This document shows positions 9,170-16,985 of a DNA stretch of 21,506 nucleotides, in pieces; positions within the stretch are counted from its first letter, which is position 1, and each line of letters begins with the position of its first letter. A model generated the notes under the pieces. It had not been told where the DNA came from. It ran no database searches and was given only the letters and a program-made list of their open reading frames with translations. Origin of the DNA: Ectocarpus siliculosus (taxonomy: Eukaryota > Sar > Phaeophyceae > Ectocarpales > Ectocarpaceae). The DNA lies in assembly GCA_000310025.1 (NCBI GenBank), contig FN648824.1, positions 16,387-37,892 of the forward strand, written 5' to 3'. The position numbers and the translations under genes were made by a program.

Positions 9170-10317
9170 GGGCGGGATGGGACACGGCGCAAGCATTGGG
9201 GAAGCGACCAGCACGCGACTCTCCATATAAAGGTGTGTACTCGTGTCCAACATCCATCGTGTCGGCCGTGTTCCTATTCGCGTCCCGCTACTCTTGTGAC
9301 CTCACCGCTGCGTGCATTTAGCACGAGGGGGGAGGGTGCAGTAAGATAAGCGGCGGCAAGCCACCGCAGTCTCGCTCGCCGCGCCGCTCAGATAGGTCCC
9401 TTCCCAAACATGGGATGCGGTTCATCCCAACCGAGACGTACTCTCGCTGAAGAAAAAAAATGCGGTTCGTCCCAACCGAGACGTACTCTCGCTGAAGAAA
9501 AAAAAAATCAACGGCAAAAAGAAAGAGCGGGGCCTGTTGTATGGTCGCACGCTGACTTGTCGCGGTTGATAGCAGCCATTGTACTGCACGGGGTGGAGGA
9601 ACCCTGCGGCATCGGACATAACCAATCGACCCGCGGCAGTAGGGCATGGTGCTGTCACGAGTATGCACATGAGGCAGGTGCCTTGTTTTCTGTTTCCCCC
9701 GGCTTACTAGGGACTACTTGCCGGTACAATCTTGTCTGTGCCGCGCACAGAGGGGCATATAGCTGAAGGAATCGACGATAATATGCCCACTCACGTAAGC
9801 AATCGTCTCCACGGATGGTATTGACAAGTCCCCACTGATGGTATCGACAATTCCCATGGCATACAAAGCGGCCGCATACGTAATCGGCAAGTGCATTCAA
9901 CAGCATTCACGGGAACGGATAAAAGCAAAAACACATGCATGCGAGAGAAAGACTCAAAGAAAAAGACTGAAAAACAAAGAAGACGAGAAAAAAAAACGAG
10001 ACAGCGAACTACGTGCTGTATGTATAAGGAAAAAGAAGATGAGCAAAAAATAGGGGGGGGAGGTGAAAGTGACACGCGAGGTTCGAACTCGCGAAGAACG
10101 TCAGGTAGCGGTCCATGTGAGTGCATCACGGTCTCGAGGGGCATCACGTCAAATTTATTGCCGCTGTGACACAAACCTTCTATAAGAATACGTCATGTCC
10201 ATCGACGATTAAGCGACCAAAAACGCCCGGACAGCAATTGATGCATGCCAAAAACTCGTCAACCTGCCGTAGGATTGTCTATGCGGAAGTGATCTCAATG
10301 AAAAAAAAAAACAAGGA
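9170..10317 (+). other. Y-R leader with TATA-like site and 45-bp duplication
   Basis: This is the sequence between A1 and the minisatellite, matching Y-L 1131-2252 in inverse. It contains CATATAAAGG at 9224-9233, a 45-bp tandem duplication at 9416-9506 (TGCGGTTCRTCCCAACCGAG, single in Y-L), A-rich tracts and a poly-G run near 10052. A short palindrome, CGCGAGGTTCGAACTCGCG, lies near 10074. Small basic frames at 9838-10053 and 9891-10169 are seen in Y-L as well, but they follow the A-rich composition and have no known domain. I do not call them genes. Confidence 0.6.
9224..9233 (+). promoter_or_regulatory. TATA-like site of element Y
   Basis: CATATAAAGG lies about 55 bp inside the inner end of A1 and is kept in Y-L (2190-2199, inverse). 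It could set the transcription start of element Y. This rests on the motif and its position only. Confidence 0.35.
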
Positions 10318-12062
10318 CACGCACCAGCACGGGACGCGCCAATAGTGGAAGCACTCGTCCGTGCTGTTGGCGAGTGGAAGTTAACCGATCTCAAACGCAA
10401 CGAAACACGAAGTCATACATGTATCAGCACGGGATGCGCCAATGAGTGGAAGCACCCGCGCTGTTGGCGAGTAGAGTTAACCGAATTCAACGCAGCGGTA
10501 GAAAAATACCACAGATCATGCATCAGTACGGGACGCGCCAATGAGTGGAAGCACCCGTGCTGCATATGTGATGTCAGCCTCAGCACGGGACGCGCCAATG
10601 AGTGGAAGCACTCGTGCTGTTGGTGAGTAGAGTTAACCGATCTCAAAAAGAAAGAACAAAACGCCGTACATGTATCAGCACGGGACGCGCCAATGAGTGG
10701 AAGCACCCGCGCTGTTGGCGAGTAGAGTTAACCGAATTCAACGCAGCGGTAGAAAAATACCACAAATCATGCATCAGTACGGGACGCGCCAATGAGTGGA
10801 AGCACCCGTGCTGTATATGTGATGTCAGCCTCAGCACGGGACGCGCCAATGAGTGGAAGCACTCGTGCTGTTGGTGAGTAGAGTTAACCGATCTCAAAAA
10901 GAAAGAACAAAACGCCGTACATGTACCAGCACGGGACGCGCCAATGAGTGGAAGCACCCGCGCTGTTGGCGAGTAGAGTTAACCGAATTCAACGCAGCGG
11001 TAGGAAATACCACAAATCATGCATCAGTACGGGACGCGCCAATGAGTGGAAGCACCCGTGCTGCATATGTGTTGTCAGCCTCAGCACGCGACGCGCCAAC
11101 GAGTGGAAGCACTCGTGCTGTTGGGGAGTAGAGTTAACCGATCTCAAAAAGAAAGAACAAAACGCCGTACACGTATCAGCACGGGACGCGCCAATGAGTG
11201 GACGCACCCGTGCTGTTGGCGAGTAGAATTAACCGAATTCAACGCATCGAAAACGAAGTCGTACACGTATCAGTACGGGACGCACCAATGAGTGGAAGCA
11301 CCCGTCCTGCATATGTGTTGTCAGTTTCAGCAAGGGACGCGCCAATGAGTGCTGTTGGGGAGTAGAGTTAACCGATCTCAAAAAGAAAGAACAAAACGCC
11401 GTACACGTATCAGCACGGGACGCGCCAATGAGTGGACGCACCCGTGCTGTTGGCGAGTAGAATTAACCGATCTCCACGCATCGAAAACGAAGTCGTACAC
11501 GTATCAGTACGGGACGCGCCAATGAGTGGAAGCACCCGTGCTGCATATGTGTTGTCAGTTTCAGCAAGGGACGCGCCAATGAGTGCTGTTGGCGAGTAGA
11601 GTTAACCGATCTCAAAAAGACAGAACAAAAACGCCGTACACGTATCAGTACGGGACGCGCCAATGAGTGGACGCACCCGTGCTGTTGGCGAGTAGAATTA
11701 ACCGATCTCCACGCATCGAAAACGAAGTCATACACGTATCAGTACGGGACGCGCCAATGAGTGGAAGCACCCGTGCTCATATGTGTTGTCAGTTTCAGCA
11801 AGGGACGCGCCAATGAGTGGAAGCACCCGCGCTGCGTACAAGTATCAGTACGGGTCGCGCCAATGAGTGGAAGCACCCGTGCTGCATATGTGTTTTCAGT
11901 TTCAACGAGGGACGCGCCAATGAGTGGAAGCACCCGCGCTGTTGGCAAGTGGAGTTCACCGTATCCAACGCATCGAAAAAAAAAAAAAAAACACGTATCA
12001 GCACGGGACGCGCCAATGAGTGGAAGCACCCGTGCCGATGGCGAACCGGGGTTCACCGAATC
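10318..12062 (+). repeat. Minisatellite of Y-R (about 22 blocks)
   Basis: The conserved block here reads GGGACGCGCC ... GGAAGCACCC and occurs about 22 times. Spacers recur as a small set, including a long one with GGCGAGTAGAGTTAACCGA and A-rich tails (AAAGAAAGAACAAAACGCCG). A roughly 250-bp higher-order unit is clear at 10430-10930. Each block carries GCGCCAAT, which contains a CCAAT box and whose complement ATTGGCGC fits the E2F-type consensus WTTSSCSS. Open frames on both strands here are repeat artefacts. Confidence 0.9.
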
Positions 12063-12433
12063 CAAGAAAAAATATATATATAAAAAAAAGAGAAACCATC
12101 GCTAGTGTTCCAAAGAGAGAAATATTCGGGATTGGTCGACGTCCGGTGACCGTAGCGTCAGCAGCAATAATCACTCCATTCAATCCACAGGCGTCGAGAA
12201 CGAACTAACGCGAGCTCGCGATATAACAACCCGTCGTTCTGGGCCCGACGAAAACCCACGTCAGATAGTTTCGCCCGAAGATAGGATTTGTAGACCATTC
12301 TAACTGCAGATCCAGGCGCGCGATCGACTACGCCCACGATGAAGAGGAAAAGAAGTGTTCCCGCAACGCCGCCCTGACGCTCGCCCGCCGCCTGCCGCCG
12401 GTCCGCTGCTTATACCACTCCAACCGCGACCAG
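12063..12433 (+). other. Spacer between minisatellite and gag-like frame
   Basis: This starts with an A-rich stretch (AAAAAATATATATATAAAA at about 12065-12087, possibly TATA-like) and turns GC-rich after about 12310. The frame of the downstream gag-like region is open from 12269 but has no ATG before 12434. An ATG at 12339 in another frame (MKRKRSV) meets a stop at 12375. An intron, a frameshift or a non-ATG start could all explain this. Confidence 0.5.
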
Positions 12434-12895
12434 ATGCCGACACGGGCCTCCACGCGGAGCGGCAGGGCAGCGGCTGGGCAAGCAGGGCGAGGTCGGGCGG
12501 CGACACCTTCGACACCACGCACGAGGAGGTCTACCGCGCGATCGGTGGCGAGCTCGACGGCTCGCCCCTCGACGCGCAGCGGATCACGTACTCCCGCGAG
12601 GCGTCGAGCGGTATCCTCCTCGCGAGCGCCAGGGACAGGCACCCGCGGCGACCCCCCCGCTGATGAGACTGAGCTCGCTTCTCTCCGCGGGCTGGTGGAC
12701 GGCCTGAGGGAGGAGCTGCAGCGGAAGCGCGATGAGGCTGCCGGCGATCGCCAGCAGCTTCAAGCAACGATCGACGACCTGATCGCCACCCAAGCAGCAG
12801 GACCTGGCCTTCCGGGGGGGGGTGCAACTGGTGGGCACAACCGCCCCACCATCGGCCTCTCGGGCCCCCGCTACACCCAGCGCCGAGGCGGCTAA
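12434..12895 (+). CDS. Gag-like frame, N-terminal part (Ser/Arg-rich and coiled coil)
   Basis: This 153-codon frame starts with a basic Ser/Arg/Ala/Thr-rich region (residues 1-75). A predicted coiled coil follows at about 78-120 (ETELASLRGLVDGLREELQR onward, with regular Leu spacing). The frame is open upstream to 12269. It runs past a G9 tract (12814-12822), after which the better protein sequence lies in the +1 frame at 12822-13304. The two are therefore probably one original protein, broken or shifted at the G-run. A nucleocapsid or Gag role is inferred from its position before the zinc finger and recombinase. There is no direct homology that I recognise. Confidence 0.5.
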   Translation: MPTRASTRSGRAAAGQAGRGRAATPSTPRTRRSTARSVASSTARPSTRSGSRTPARRRAVSSSRAPGTGTRGDPPADETELASLRGLVDGLREELQRKRDEAAGDRQQLQATIDDLIATQAAGPGLPGGGATGGHNRPTIGLSGPRYTQRRGG

Positions 12896-13304
12896 GGCTA
12901 CGGCAAAGGAGAGAGCGCGGATGTGGGGGGACCTCCGCCGGGTAAAAGCGTGGCTCATCCTGGGGCGGCCTCCGGCAGTTTCAAAACTGTCGCAGATGGA
13001 GTGGCAATCCTTGCTTCGCAAAGGCGTCCTGGTGACAGGAGAAAGTGGCGGCATCGCTCGACACGCTCGTGGTTACTGCTTCGCCTTCAACTCGTCGTCC
13101 GGTTGCCATGATCGTAACTGCCCACACATCCACGCCCAGAACCCTTCCCACGCTAGGCGCGGAGCGTCCGAAACTCCGGCAACCGGCGCGCGCGGCGTTG
13201 GCCACGGCAACGGGGGAGGGCGCGGAGGAGAGGCGCGCGCCGCTGGCGAGGGCGGCGCGAGACCCAAGGCCGCTGGCTTCTTCACCCACGGGAAAGACAA
13301 ATAG
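12822..13304 (+). CDS. Gag-like frame, C-terminal part with CCCH zinc finger
   Basis: This frame is open from 12783 and its first possible start is a GTG at 12822 inside the G9 tract, so independent initiation is unlikely. A helical segment (about residues 25-72, ending LLRKGVLV) leads to a zinc finger, GYCFAFNSSSGCHDRNCPHIH. Its spacing is C-X8-C-X4-C-X3-H, with the first Cys codon at 13077. The tail is Gly/Ala/Arg-rich. CCCH fingers of this spacing bind RNA or DNA and occur in ORFs of tyrosine-recombinase elements. It ends at TAG 13302-13304, directly in frame with the recombinase downstream. Confidence 0.6.
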   Translation: MQLVGTTAPPSASRAPATPSAEAAKATAKERARMWGDLRRVKAWLILGRPPAVSKLSQMEWQSLLRKGVLVTGESGGIARHARGYCFAFNSSSGCHDRNCPHIHAQNPSHARRGASETPATGARGVGHGNGGGRGGEARAAGEGGARPKAAGFFTHGKDK

Positions 13305-13322
13305 GGGTGCGGGCTCTCCCGC
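13302..13322 (+). promoter_or_regulatory. Candidate amber read-through site
   Basis: TAG at 13302-13304 is the only stop between the zinc-finger frame and the recombinase frame; both are in the same frame, and no ATG occurs downstream until 13470. The stop is followed by G, and a perfect 5-bp hairpin (GCGGG, loop CTCT, CCCGC; 13309-13322) starts four bases later. A stop followed by a nearby structure resembles known retroviral Gag-Pol read-through signals. Read-through here is inferred, not shown. Confidence 0.4.
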
Positions 13323-13469
13323 GTAGCGGGGGGGCCTACCTCGGATGGCAGCGCACCTGCGGCTAAATCGAACGGCAGCACGCCGGTCTACACGAGGTTG
13401 GCTCCAGGGCTATCAGCAGGTTCAGGACCTGGGACAGGCAGGACGGGACTTTGTTACCGACGTCTTGGC

Positions 13470-14552
13470 ATGCAGCTCGTCGAGCACTCAGTTGGGTCTT
13501 CGTCTAGAAGGACTTACACGTCAGGCTTCAACTCTTGGTGCACGTTTCGCAGGCTGACGGAGAAGCCCAAGTTCCTAGGGCAACGTGCCGGGGACCTTCA
13601 TGTGTGGGAGTTGATAGACTTCGTAGCCTGGTGTTTCGAGTCTGAGGGTAATCTAGCGAGTACAATATCCGGAAAACTCACGGCTGTACAACATTTTCAT
13701 AGGCTGGAAGCTTCTGTCGAGCTAGACTTGTCGTCTCCGATGTTGAAATGTGCGCTAAGGGGGATTGCGAGGAACCACGTGGCTGTGGGGACGGTACGCC
13801 GTGTGCGCCTGCCTGTGTCTTGGCGTATGCTGCTGGACGGGGAAAGCGCAAGCCAGAACTGGGGGGAAGGGGGCAGAGTGATGTGGCTGTGTCTGTGCTT
13901 GTCCTATCTAATTATCACACGGTCTGATGAGGTGTTCGCGAATGATGCGGGCAGGGTGCATGAGGCACACTGTCTTACGAGGGCGGACGTAGCATTGTTT
14001 GCTGGCGAGACGCAATTAGTCTTTAGTCACTATCGTAGAGCAGACCGTGTCGAAATGAGGTTTAGAGGGCACAAGGCCGATCAAGAGCAGAAAGGAAACA
14101 TACGGGTTCGTACGCGAGACGAAGTCACCGGACCGCAGTCAGGTGTGAGAGCACGCGGCGGCGCGGTGGCTCTTGTGGTGGAGCTGTTATCGTGTCATGC
14201 GACGTTGCCTGACTCCGCACCGTTGGCTTCGTACCGTAGTGGAAGAGCAGTGAGAGTAGTGAGGTATACTGCTGCCCTCCGTGCAGTCAGAGAAGTGGTA
14301 GCGAAGTCGGGGCGTAACCCCCAGGAGTACGCGTTGCACTCGTTGCGAATTGGAGGCGCGACGGCTCTTGCATCGGGCGGAGACATCGCAGAACGAGTGA
14401 TTCAGAGAGAAGGGAAGTGGAGGTCGGATGCATACAAGCCGTACGCGCGAAACAATGTAGAGGATTGGCGGCGAGTGTCACGGAAACTTACAGACGGCAG
14501 TAGGATCGTATCGAGACAGCCGGGGGAGGGGACCGTCTGGGGGAACGGATAG
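13470..14552 (+). CDS. Tyrosine recombinase / integrase of element Y
   Basis: The frame is open from 13305; the first ATG is at 13470, giving about 360 residues. Counted from the ATG, the N-terminal half is a helical core-binding-like region (SSRRTYTSGFNSW, LIDFVAW). The catalytic domain has Arg at about 151 (ITRSDEVF), a possible Lys at about 202 (FRGHKADQ), His and Arg at about 290 and 293 (ALHSLRIGGATAL), Trp at about 317 in the usual His/Trp site (GKWRSDAY), and the likely nucleophile Tyr at about 325 (YKPYAR). The whole R-K-HxxR-W-Y set is present. HSLRIGGATA is typical of DIRS/Ngaro/Crypton-type eukaryotic recombinases. It probably cuts and rejoins the B1-A2 junction of a circular intermediate to integrate Y. 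The protein looks intact. Confidence 0.9.
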   Translation: MQLVEHSVGSSSRRTYTSGFNSWCTFRRLTEKPKFLGQRAGDLHVWELIDFVAWCFESEGNLASTISGKLTAVQHFHRLEASVELDLSSPMLKCALRGIARNHVAVGTVRRVRLPVSWRMLLDGESASQNWGEGGRVMWLCLCLSYLIITRSDEVFANDAGRVHEAHCLTRADVALFAGETQLVFSHYRRADRVEMRFRGHKADQEQKGNIRVRTRDEVTGPQSGVRARGGAVALVVELLSCHATLPDSAPLASYRSGRAVRVVRYTAALRAVREVVAKSGRNPQEYALHSLRIGGATALASGGDIAERVIQREGKWRSDAYKPYARNNVEDWRRVSRKLTDGSRIVSRQPGEGTVWGNG

Positions 14553-14593
14553 TTGACTTATTCGGTAGTCGTCCAGAAACTGACCTCGATGTG

Positions 14594-14831
14594 GGTGTTG
14601 TAGAATGGTGTGTACCATTTGAGGACTTGGTCAGTTTTGGGACTCCTGCGTTTGCAGTCGTAGTCCCCCGGCTAGTATTTGTGGGGAGAGAGATGGATTT
14701 GTAAGAGTTGACGCCGGCCTTTGCAGCTAACGCGGCCGGAGAGACGATGAGCGTTTCGTGCGTCTCTCTCCCCAACACGTAGCCTAGAAACCGAACAAAT
14801 AATGAAGCAATTCGAAAGAAAACAAAATAAA
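14594..14831 (+). repeat. B1 internal repeat of Y-R (238 bp)
   Basis: It begins GGTGTTGTAGAATGG 41 bp after the recombinase stop and ends AAACAAAATAAA. It matches B2 (15163-15400) apart from one change (CCCCAACACG here, CCCCAAGACG there). It abuts A2 directly. It contains an imperfect inverted repeat around GGAGAGACG ... CGTCTCTCTCC (about 14739-14771). Confidence 0.92.
14826..14831 (+). terminator. Poly(A) signal candidate AATAAA
   Basis: AATAAA forms the last bases of B1, 274 bp past the recombinase stop. The same hexamer ends B2 (15395-15400). It could direct 3' end formation in A2 or just beyond B2. Confidence 0.4.
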
Positions 14832-15094
14832 AGGAAGGTTTGTTCGTCGAAGCAGATAGAATAAACTGGTGTTTATTTTGTAACAGTCGAATTAGAATTT
14901 GGCTTCATTTTCTACAGGAAACCCAGGGTCACGGTGTTTGGAATTATTAGTCTATAGTTGGGGGTGTCATTCCGTGATCGAGTCCACGCAGGGGCTGTAG
15001 CAAAGTCGGGTAACGTGTGACAGCTACAGAGCGCGTGAAGCAACGGAAGGACAGCAGCAGCCGCCTAACGCAGTAGCGGCGGCAGTTTAGAAAA
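14832..15094 (+). repeat. A2 internal repeat of Y-R (263 bp)
   Basis: This is an identical copy of A1 in my reading. The B1-A2 junction (AAATAAA / AGGAAGG) is where a circular intermediate would join the element's ends in PAT/Ngaro-type models. Confidence 0.92.
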
Positions 15095-15162
15095 TCCCGC
15101 CCTCCCATCCCTTTTCTTTCGAAGGTGGGGGCATAAGTTCGGGAATATTCGGTATCTAGTCA
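15095..15162 (+). other. 68-bp linker between A2 and B2
   Basis: This short stretch is specific to the right end. It begins TCCCGCCCTCCCATCCC, a rough inverse of the GGGCGGGATGGGA that follows A1, and ends TTCGGTATCTAGTCA. In the described split-repeat elements A2 and B2 are close or adjacent; this linker may mark the replication template switch. Confidence 0.5.
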
Positions 15163-15400
15163 GGTGTTGTAGAATGGTGTGTACCATTTGAGGACTTGGT
15201 CAGTTTTGGGACTCCTGCGTTTGCAGTCGTAGTCCCCCGGCTAGTATTTGTGGGGAGAGAGATGGATTTGTAAGAGTTGACGCCGGCCTTTGCAGCTAAC
15301 GCGGCCGGAGAGACGATGAGCGTTTCGTGCGTCTCTCTCCCCAAGACGTAGCCTAGAAACCGAACAAATAATGAAGCAATTCGAAAGAAAACAAAATAAA
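15163..15400 (+). repeat. B2 terminal repeat of Y-R (238 bp)
   Basis: This second copy of B forms the right end of Y-R. It ends AAACAAAATAAA, after which LTR-element sequence (GGGGGCGTGTG) resumes. Confidence 0.9.
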
Positions 15401-15529
15401 GGGGGCGTGTGTAATGTAAGAGTACTGAATTGAAGTAGGTGCGTAAAAGACTTGCAGGATTATGCAGTAGATTTAGAACAACACTGGGGTTGTTGAAGTG
15501 CACGTAACATTGCATCCATCATGGGGGCG
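15401..15529 (+). other. 3' untranslated region of the LTR element, right of Y-R, with polypurine tract
   Basis: The rest of the copia interior lies between Y-R and the 3' LTR. It ends ATGGGGGCG (15521-15529), a polypurine-like tract directly against the 3' LTR that would prime plus-strand synthesis. A similar GGGGGCGTGTG at 15401 marks the Y-R junction. Confidence 0.65.
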
Positions 15530-15941
15530 TGTTGAAATACAGCGCATCACTGCTGTAGGATGTGTGTAGTAGAATAGATGCAGCTGTATGATTGCTGTAT
15601 GCAATGATACGTACATGCGGTGTGATATGTGACGTTTGGTAAAATGTAACATGTATGACGGGTTCTAGCGAGGAACTCACGAATGAATTGATGGTTGAGC
15701 AGAGGATTGTAATTGTAGCGAGATCACGAGGTGTTGCGAGCCCCACCGGGTTCACTCCCCAACTATCCCTCAACATCTCACCTCTGCAACTGAGCTAGGC
15801 TCCGGTGCCACCGGCAGGCAATAATGAAAGTCCCATTGAGGCAACAATGATACCAACTTCAATCTCGACGACTACACACAGGCTTAACCGCCTGCAGACA
15901 CGACCCTTGGGTACAGGGCACCTCGACTACACATTTCTACA
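15530..15941 (+). repeat. 3' LTR (412 bp)
   Basis: It has the same length and termini as the 5' LTR, with one substitution. It is followed by GGGGA and then in-phase satellite. Confidence 0.93.
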
Positions 15942-15946
15942 GGGGA
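15942..15946. other. Target-site duplication, right (GGGGA)
   Basis: This is the direct repeat of 3969-3973. The satellite then continues TACCGTGTGGTC, exactly the sequence expected after CTTGGGGA in a monomer. Confidence 0.9.
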
Positions 15947-16985
15947 TACCGTGTGGTCTAGAGGGTTACCAGTGCTCGGCGCGACAGGGTGCCGATACCC
16001 GCAGGGTCAGTGAAGGAACACACCATATGGGGTTTGAAAGTTCTATGACCCTTGCCAGGGTGGCGTCATCTACAGCGTCACGAAAACCCAACATTGGGGA
16101 TATCGTGTGCCCGCAAGGTTTCAAATTATTGCCGTGACACAGTGTCGATACGCACAAGATCGGCGAAGGTACAAACCATCTGTCTGTGTCTTGAACTTCT
16201 GCAGGGTCATTCGGTGCACCTTGCCAGGGTTGCGTCATTCGCAGGGTCACCAAAACTTGACCTTGGGAATACCGTGTCGTCCACAGGTTTACAAGCTCTC
16301 GCCATGACAGGGTGCCCATACCCACAGGGTCGGTGAAGGAACACACAATGTGGGGCTTGAAAGTTCTACAGGAGGGTCATTGTATGCACCTTGCCAGTGT
16401 TACGTCATCCGCAGGGTCACGAAAACCTGACCTTGGGGATACCGTAGTTCACAGGGTTACAAATTATCGCCGTGACAGGGTGTCGATACCCGCAGATATC
16501 CGCAGGGTCGGTGAAGCAATACACCATGTGGGGCTTGAAAGTTCCACAGGGTCGTTTTGTTCACCTTGGCAGTGTACGTCATCCGCAGTAGCGTCACAAA
16601 AGTTAAACCTTGGGGGTATTGATAATCCACAGGGTCACATATTATCGCCTTGACAGGGTACCGATACCCACAGGGTCGATGAAGGATCACACCATGCCGG
16701 TCTTCACAATTCGACAGGGTATTTCGGGGAACCTTGCCAGTGTTACGTTATCCACAGGGTCACGTAAGTCAAACCTTGGGGATGTCGTATGTGGTCCTTA
16801 GTGTCACGAATTCTAGCCACGACAGGGTATCGGCACCCACAGGGTCAGGGAAGCATACATCATGTGGGCTTTGAAAGTTCGACAGGGTGCACCTTGCCAG
16901 GGTTGCGTCATCCGCAGGGTCACGAAAACCAGACATTGGGGATATCGTATGGTCCACAGGGCATGCAGGCATTGACCGCGGGTCC
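15942..16985 (+). repeat. 167-bp satellite, right part
   Basis: This is the continuation of the array cut by the LTR element, with CAGGGT motifs and the same monomer order. Phase marks recur near 16201, 16368, 16542, 16710 and 16880. The copies are more diverged than on the left, with partial motif losses. The array stops near GGTCCACAGGGCATGCAGG. Confidence 0.85.

Larger units (their letters stand above)
8907..15400 (+). mobile_element. Y-R: tyrosine-recombinase element with split direct repeats, no reverse transcriptase
   Basis: The element is bounded by split direct repeats. A1 (8907-9169) equals A2 (14832-15094), and B1 (14594-14831) equals B2 (15163-15400) but for one base. The order A1 ... 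B1-A2-B2 is the signature of PAT/Ngaro-type tyrosine-recombinase retrotransposons. Between A1 and B1 lie a leader, a 1.7-kb minisatellite, a gag-like coiled-coil plus CCCH-finger region and a recombinase. No RT or RNase H motif occurs in any frame of the interior. The flanks (AAGTAT left, GGGGGCG right) show no duplication, which fits recombinase-mediated insertion. It is either a non-autonomous derivative that kept its recombinase, or a distinct element type. Confidence 0.85.
3974..15941 (+). mobile_element. Ty1/copia LTR retrotransposon, 11,968 bp with nested element Y-R
   Basis: Two 412-bp LTRs (3974-4385 and 15530-15941) start TGTTGAAATA, end TTTCTACA and differ at one base in my comparison. 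They are flanked by the direct duplication GGGGA at 3969-3973 and 15942-15946. The satellite monomer reads through if the element is removed. A TGGTAT primer-site start follows the 5' LTR and a G-rich polypurine-like tract precedes the 3' LTR. Without Y-R (8907-15400) the element would be about 5.47 kb. The order protease-integrase-RT-RNase H places it in Ty1/copia. Near-identical LTRs indicate a recent insertion, yet gag is missing and pol has a stop, so it was probably mobilised in trans. Confidence 0.93.

Noticed and set aside
10070-10095. GGTTCGAAC palindrome resembling a pol III B box / T arm
   Set aside because: The stem and loop lengths do not fit a T arm and no A box or acceptor stem accompanies it. 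The Y-L copy differs in the stem.
9838-10169. Small lysine/arginine-rich frames present in both Y copies, with a pair of offsetting one-base indels between copies
   Set aside because: Two overlapping frames are equally open, composition follows A-rich DNA, and there is no domain. Conservation is no more than that of the surrounding DNA.
8907-15400. Classification of Y as an ordinary Crypton
   Set aside because: Cryptons lack long terminal or split direct repeats. The A1 ... B1-A2-B2 layout points to the PAT/Ngaro type, although RT is missing.
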